Source: Prevotellaceae bacterium UBA7028
Lineage (GTDB): Bacteria; Bacteroidota; Bacteroidia; Bacteroidales; Bacteroidaceae
Reading direction: 5' to 3'
DNA length: 15,022 nt
Assembly: GCA_002494215.1 (NCBI GenBank)
Contig: DLBF01000140.1
Span: forward strand, 1-15,022
A program made the position numbers and the translations under genes. Each line of letters opens with the position of its first letter. Within the stretch, counting starts at the first letter, position 1. The notes beneath the pieces are model-generated. The model had not been told where the DNA came from. It saw only the letters and a program-made list of their open reading frames with translations, and made no database searches. Below, piece by piece: positions 13,512-15,022 of the stretch.

Positions 13512-13640
13512 ACCACTTCGTTTTCGCTTTCGCTCGAGACCCCTTCGGTGTTCATAATTGAAGTTGTGCTTCGAGTCTGCTAACGCTCGGAAAAGTTCAT
13601 ACGAGTTGTTCGAAAAATCAATAACCATTAACCATTACCA

Positions 13641-14867
13641 CTACCTTCTAACCACTTTTATCAGTAGCCAACAGATGGGGGCGGTGAGGGTGTTAAGGAG
13701 GAAGAACTGGTGATAGCCCAACCATGATACCAGCCAACCGCTTGCCATTAGGGGAAGGAGCATACAGGTGGCAATAAGGGGAACGCTAAGCAGGTTGGCG
13801 CAATTGCGGTAACGTTCGCCTGAGATCATGGCCAAGGGAATACGGCAGATGCAGATACCCAAGCCGAAGAGCAACTGGGCGTGGAAGGTGGCAACGCATA
13901 ATGCCCCAAGGTCGGTAGGCGTCTCGATGGTCATAAACAGATAAACGGCAGGAGAGAGTCCTAAAACAAGGGTCAACGGCCAGAAGAGCTTCTGGGCAGG
14001 AATCCATCGCATCAGACTGCGTCCGATGGTTAATCCGAGGGTAAAAGCTATCACGCCAACAGTTCCCTGTGCAAAACCAATCTCCTGAATGGTGCATCCA
14101 AGTCCGCCGTTTGCCGTCTTATCAAATAAATAATGTACGCGCGTAAAGAACATCAGGCTCTGTGGTAGCAGCATCAGGAAGATACAGAGCACATACTTCC
14201 ACCAATTGGGTTGTTCCCTAATGCGTTCTATCACATGAACTTCGGCCATGACGGATGCTCCCATACTATGCTTGCGTACCTGATTCCCTATTTGTGGGGT
14301 GGGGAGCGTCAGAATGTGTAGCACGGTAAAGAACATAAAGACACCTGCCGTCATGTAGCAACCCATTGCCCACGAATGCCTTATCTGACGAAAGAATACC
14401 TCCAGATTACCTACCATGATAATCAGCACACCATAGGTAAGGATGACTGCCAGTTGGGCTGAGGTAATCTTGAGGTTGGTATAGAATTTCTGCTGGCGCG
14501 GATAAAGCATCCGTTCGTAATACATGCGGGCTGTCAGTTCGTGCCATGCTACCAGAAAGCTAGTGAGCATTAGGGCGCAAAATACACACCATATCCCTTG
14601 TGAGAAGGTACCGGCAAGTATGAAGAGGGTGACGCAGATAAGTCCTTCTACAAGGAGAAGCATATCCCTAAAATGACCAACCCTGCGTACCCACGTCCTC
14701 AGGAAGGACTTGAGTATGCAGGGCAGGAACAATAGGGCTGCTAATGCTGTTGAGAGCGTAATGGATGCCCCTGTCTGCAGGAACATCAGCAGCGCCACAA
14801 AGGTTACTATGGCAGAGGGAATCTCCTCGGCTGCAAAGAGCGTGCTTATCCAGATTCCCGGCCTCAT
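13641..14867 (-). CDS. Diverged AmpG-like MFS transporter
   Basis: The product is 408 residues with about 12 membrane segments. It aligns along its length with the AmpG-like permease at 10639: TLFAAEEIPSAIV matches TLYLGESLPFSAV, LPCILKSFLRTWV matches LPWVIKPLWSPFI, and WPLTLVLGLSPAVYLF matches WPLVLCITLPDIVYVF. At the family's central block the AmpG-like HDVSADGFY is replaced by HELTARMYY (109-117), losing both Asp residues, so the substrate probably differs. The ATG at 14867 lies 4 bases after the proS stop, so it is almost certainly translated from the proS message. Its function is unknown beyond MFS transport. The 3' end has no clear hairpin, only ACCATTA-rich sequence. Confidence 0.83.
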   Translation of the reverse strand: MRPGIWISTLFAAEEIPSAIVTFVALLMFLQTGASITLSTALAALLFLPCILKSFLRTWVRRVGHFRDMLLLVEGLICVTLFILAGTFSQGIWCVFCALMLTSFLVAWHELTARMYYERMLYPRQQKFYTNLKITSAQLAVILTYGVLIIMVGNLEVFFRQIRHSWAMGCYMTAGVFMFFTVLHILTLPTPQIGNQVRKHSMGASVMAEVHVIERIREQPNWWKYVLCIFLMLLPQSLMFFTRVHYLFDKTANGGLGCTIQEIGFAQGTVGVIAFTLGLTIGRSLMRWIPAQKLFWPLTLVLGLSPAVYLFMTIETPTDLGALCVATFHAQLLFGLGICICRIPLAMISGERYRNCANLLSVPLIATCMLLPLMASGWLVSWLGYHQFFLLNTLTAPICWLLIKVVRR

Positions 14868-14871
14868 ATGC

Positions 14872-15022
14872 TTAATAGCTTCTTGCGATCAGGACGCGAG
14901 CCTTGGCAGGCTTGCCGCTGACCATATCGGTACCAGGAGTTTGCTCCACGCCGAAGGGTACGCAACGTATGGTGGCCTGTGTCTCTTCCTTAATCTGAGC
15001 CTCAGTCTCGGCTGTGCCGTCC
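14872..15022 (-). CDS. proS: Prolyl-tRNA synthetase, C-terminal end (partial)
   Basis: The last 50 codons before the TAA at 14872 are visible; the gene continues beyond the window edge. The sequence [20 protein letters not shown], then [15 protein letters not shown], matches the C-terminal domain of the archaeal/eukaryal-type ProRS used by Bacteroidetes. There the end is normally ..IKEETKATIRCIP.., with a final RVLFA(K/R)(A/S)Y and a C-terminal Tyr. It charges tRNA-Pro in the cytoplasm. The MFS gene follows after 4 bases, an operon arrangement. Confidence 0.85.
   Translation of the reverse strand, partial: DGTAETEAQIKEETQATIRCVPFGVEQTPGTDMVSGKPAKARVLIARSY

Larger units (their letters stand above)
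13191..13640. other. Intergenic repeat-rich DNA before the second transporter
   Basis: No gene is supported here. The stretch contains the GAATTC hairpins, a hairpin TTTTGCAA-CAA-TTGCAAAA (13325-13343), the GAGCCGGCTC tandem repeat (13367-13426), the ATTCATA tandem repeat (13474-13511), and low-complexity words such as TTCGTTTTCGCTTTCGCTCG and repeats of ACCATTA just before the 3' end of the transporter gene. Confidence 0.6.

Overview
The window reads as chromosomal DNA of a Bacteroidales bacterium, most likely Prevotella or a close relative (Segatella, Xylanibacter). The signs are several promoters of the Bacteroidetes type (-7 box TAnnTTTG), start codons without clear Shine-Dalgarno sequences, and families typical of the phylum: an RNase Y tail, a type IX secretion 'plug' protein (former DUF5103), a DUF1460 amidase next to an AmpG-like permease, and a Wza-like lipoprotein with a C-terminal membrane helix. 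No rRNA, tRNA, CRISPR array or complete transposase was seen. The assignment rests on reading the sequence, not on a search.

Layout. 1-72 is the 3' end of rny. It converges through a two-way hairpin on a small HAD-fold phosphatase-like gene (143-562, minus). An orphan polysaccharide-export lipoprotein follows (706-1539, plus); a second two-way hairpin separates it from a previously unlisted 47-codon membrane ORF (1597-1740) and a YihY/BrkB membrane protein (1754-3028), both minus. The RNase P RNA gene rnpB (about 3050-3436, minus) lies immediately upstream of the YihY gene. Divergent from rnpB is the periplasmic protease HtrA/DegQ (3683-5170).

From 5288 to 11901 all genes are on the plus strand and closely packed: a small secreted basic protein; a cassette of HprK-like kinase, signal-peptidase-like S26 peptidase and PqqD-like protein; a TRIC channel; the T9SS plug homologue; a DUF1460 amidase; and an AmpG-like permease. 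The kinase/peptidase/PqqD trio has the parts of a peptide-modification system (kinase, protease, peptide-recognition domain), but no precursor peptide or radical enzyme is visible beside it. It is the best candidate in the window for an undescribed function. The amidase and permease together suggest recovery of peptidoglycan fragments. REP-like palindromes rich in CTCCCC/GGGGAG sit at three places in this block. They appear to supply protein ends: the C-terminus of the S26 peptidase, both ends of the amidase, and an in-frame insert within the amidase signal peptide.

11902-13640 is an accessory, repeat-rich region without a clear intact gene. It holds two terminators, a symmetric 228-bp nested palindrome (12273-12500), further hairpins, a 22-bp tandem repeat built on GAGCCGGCTC, a 7-bp tandem repeat, and a probable gene remnant (12744-13190). 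The window closes with a diverged second AmpG-like transporter (13641-14867, minus) directly downstream of the 3' end of proS (14872 to the window edge, minus).
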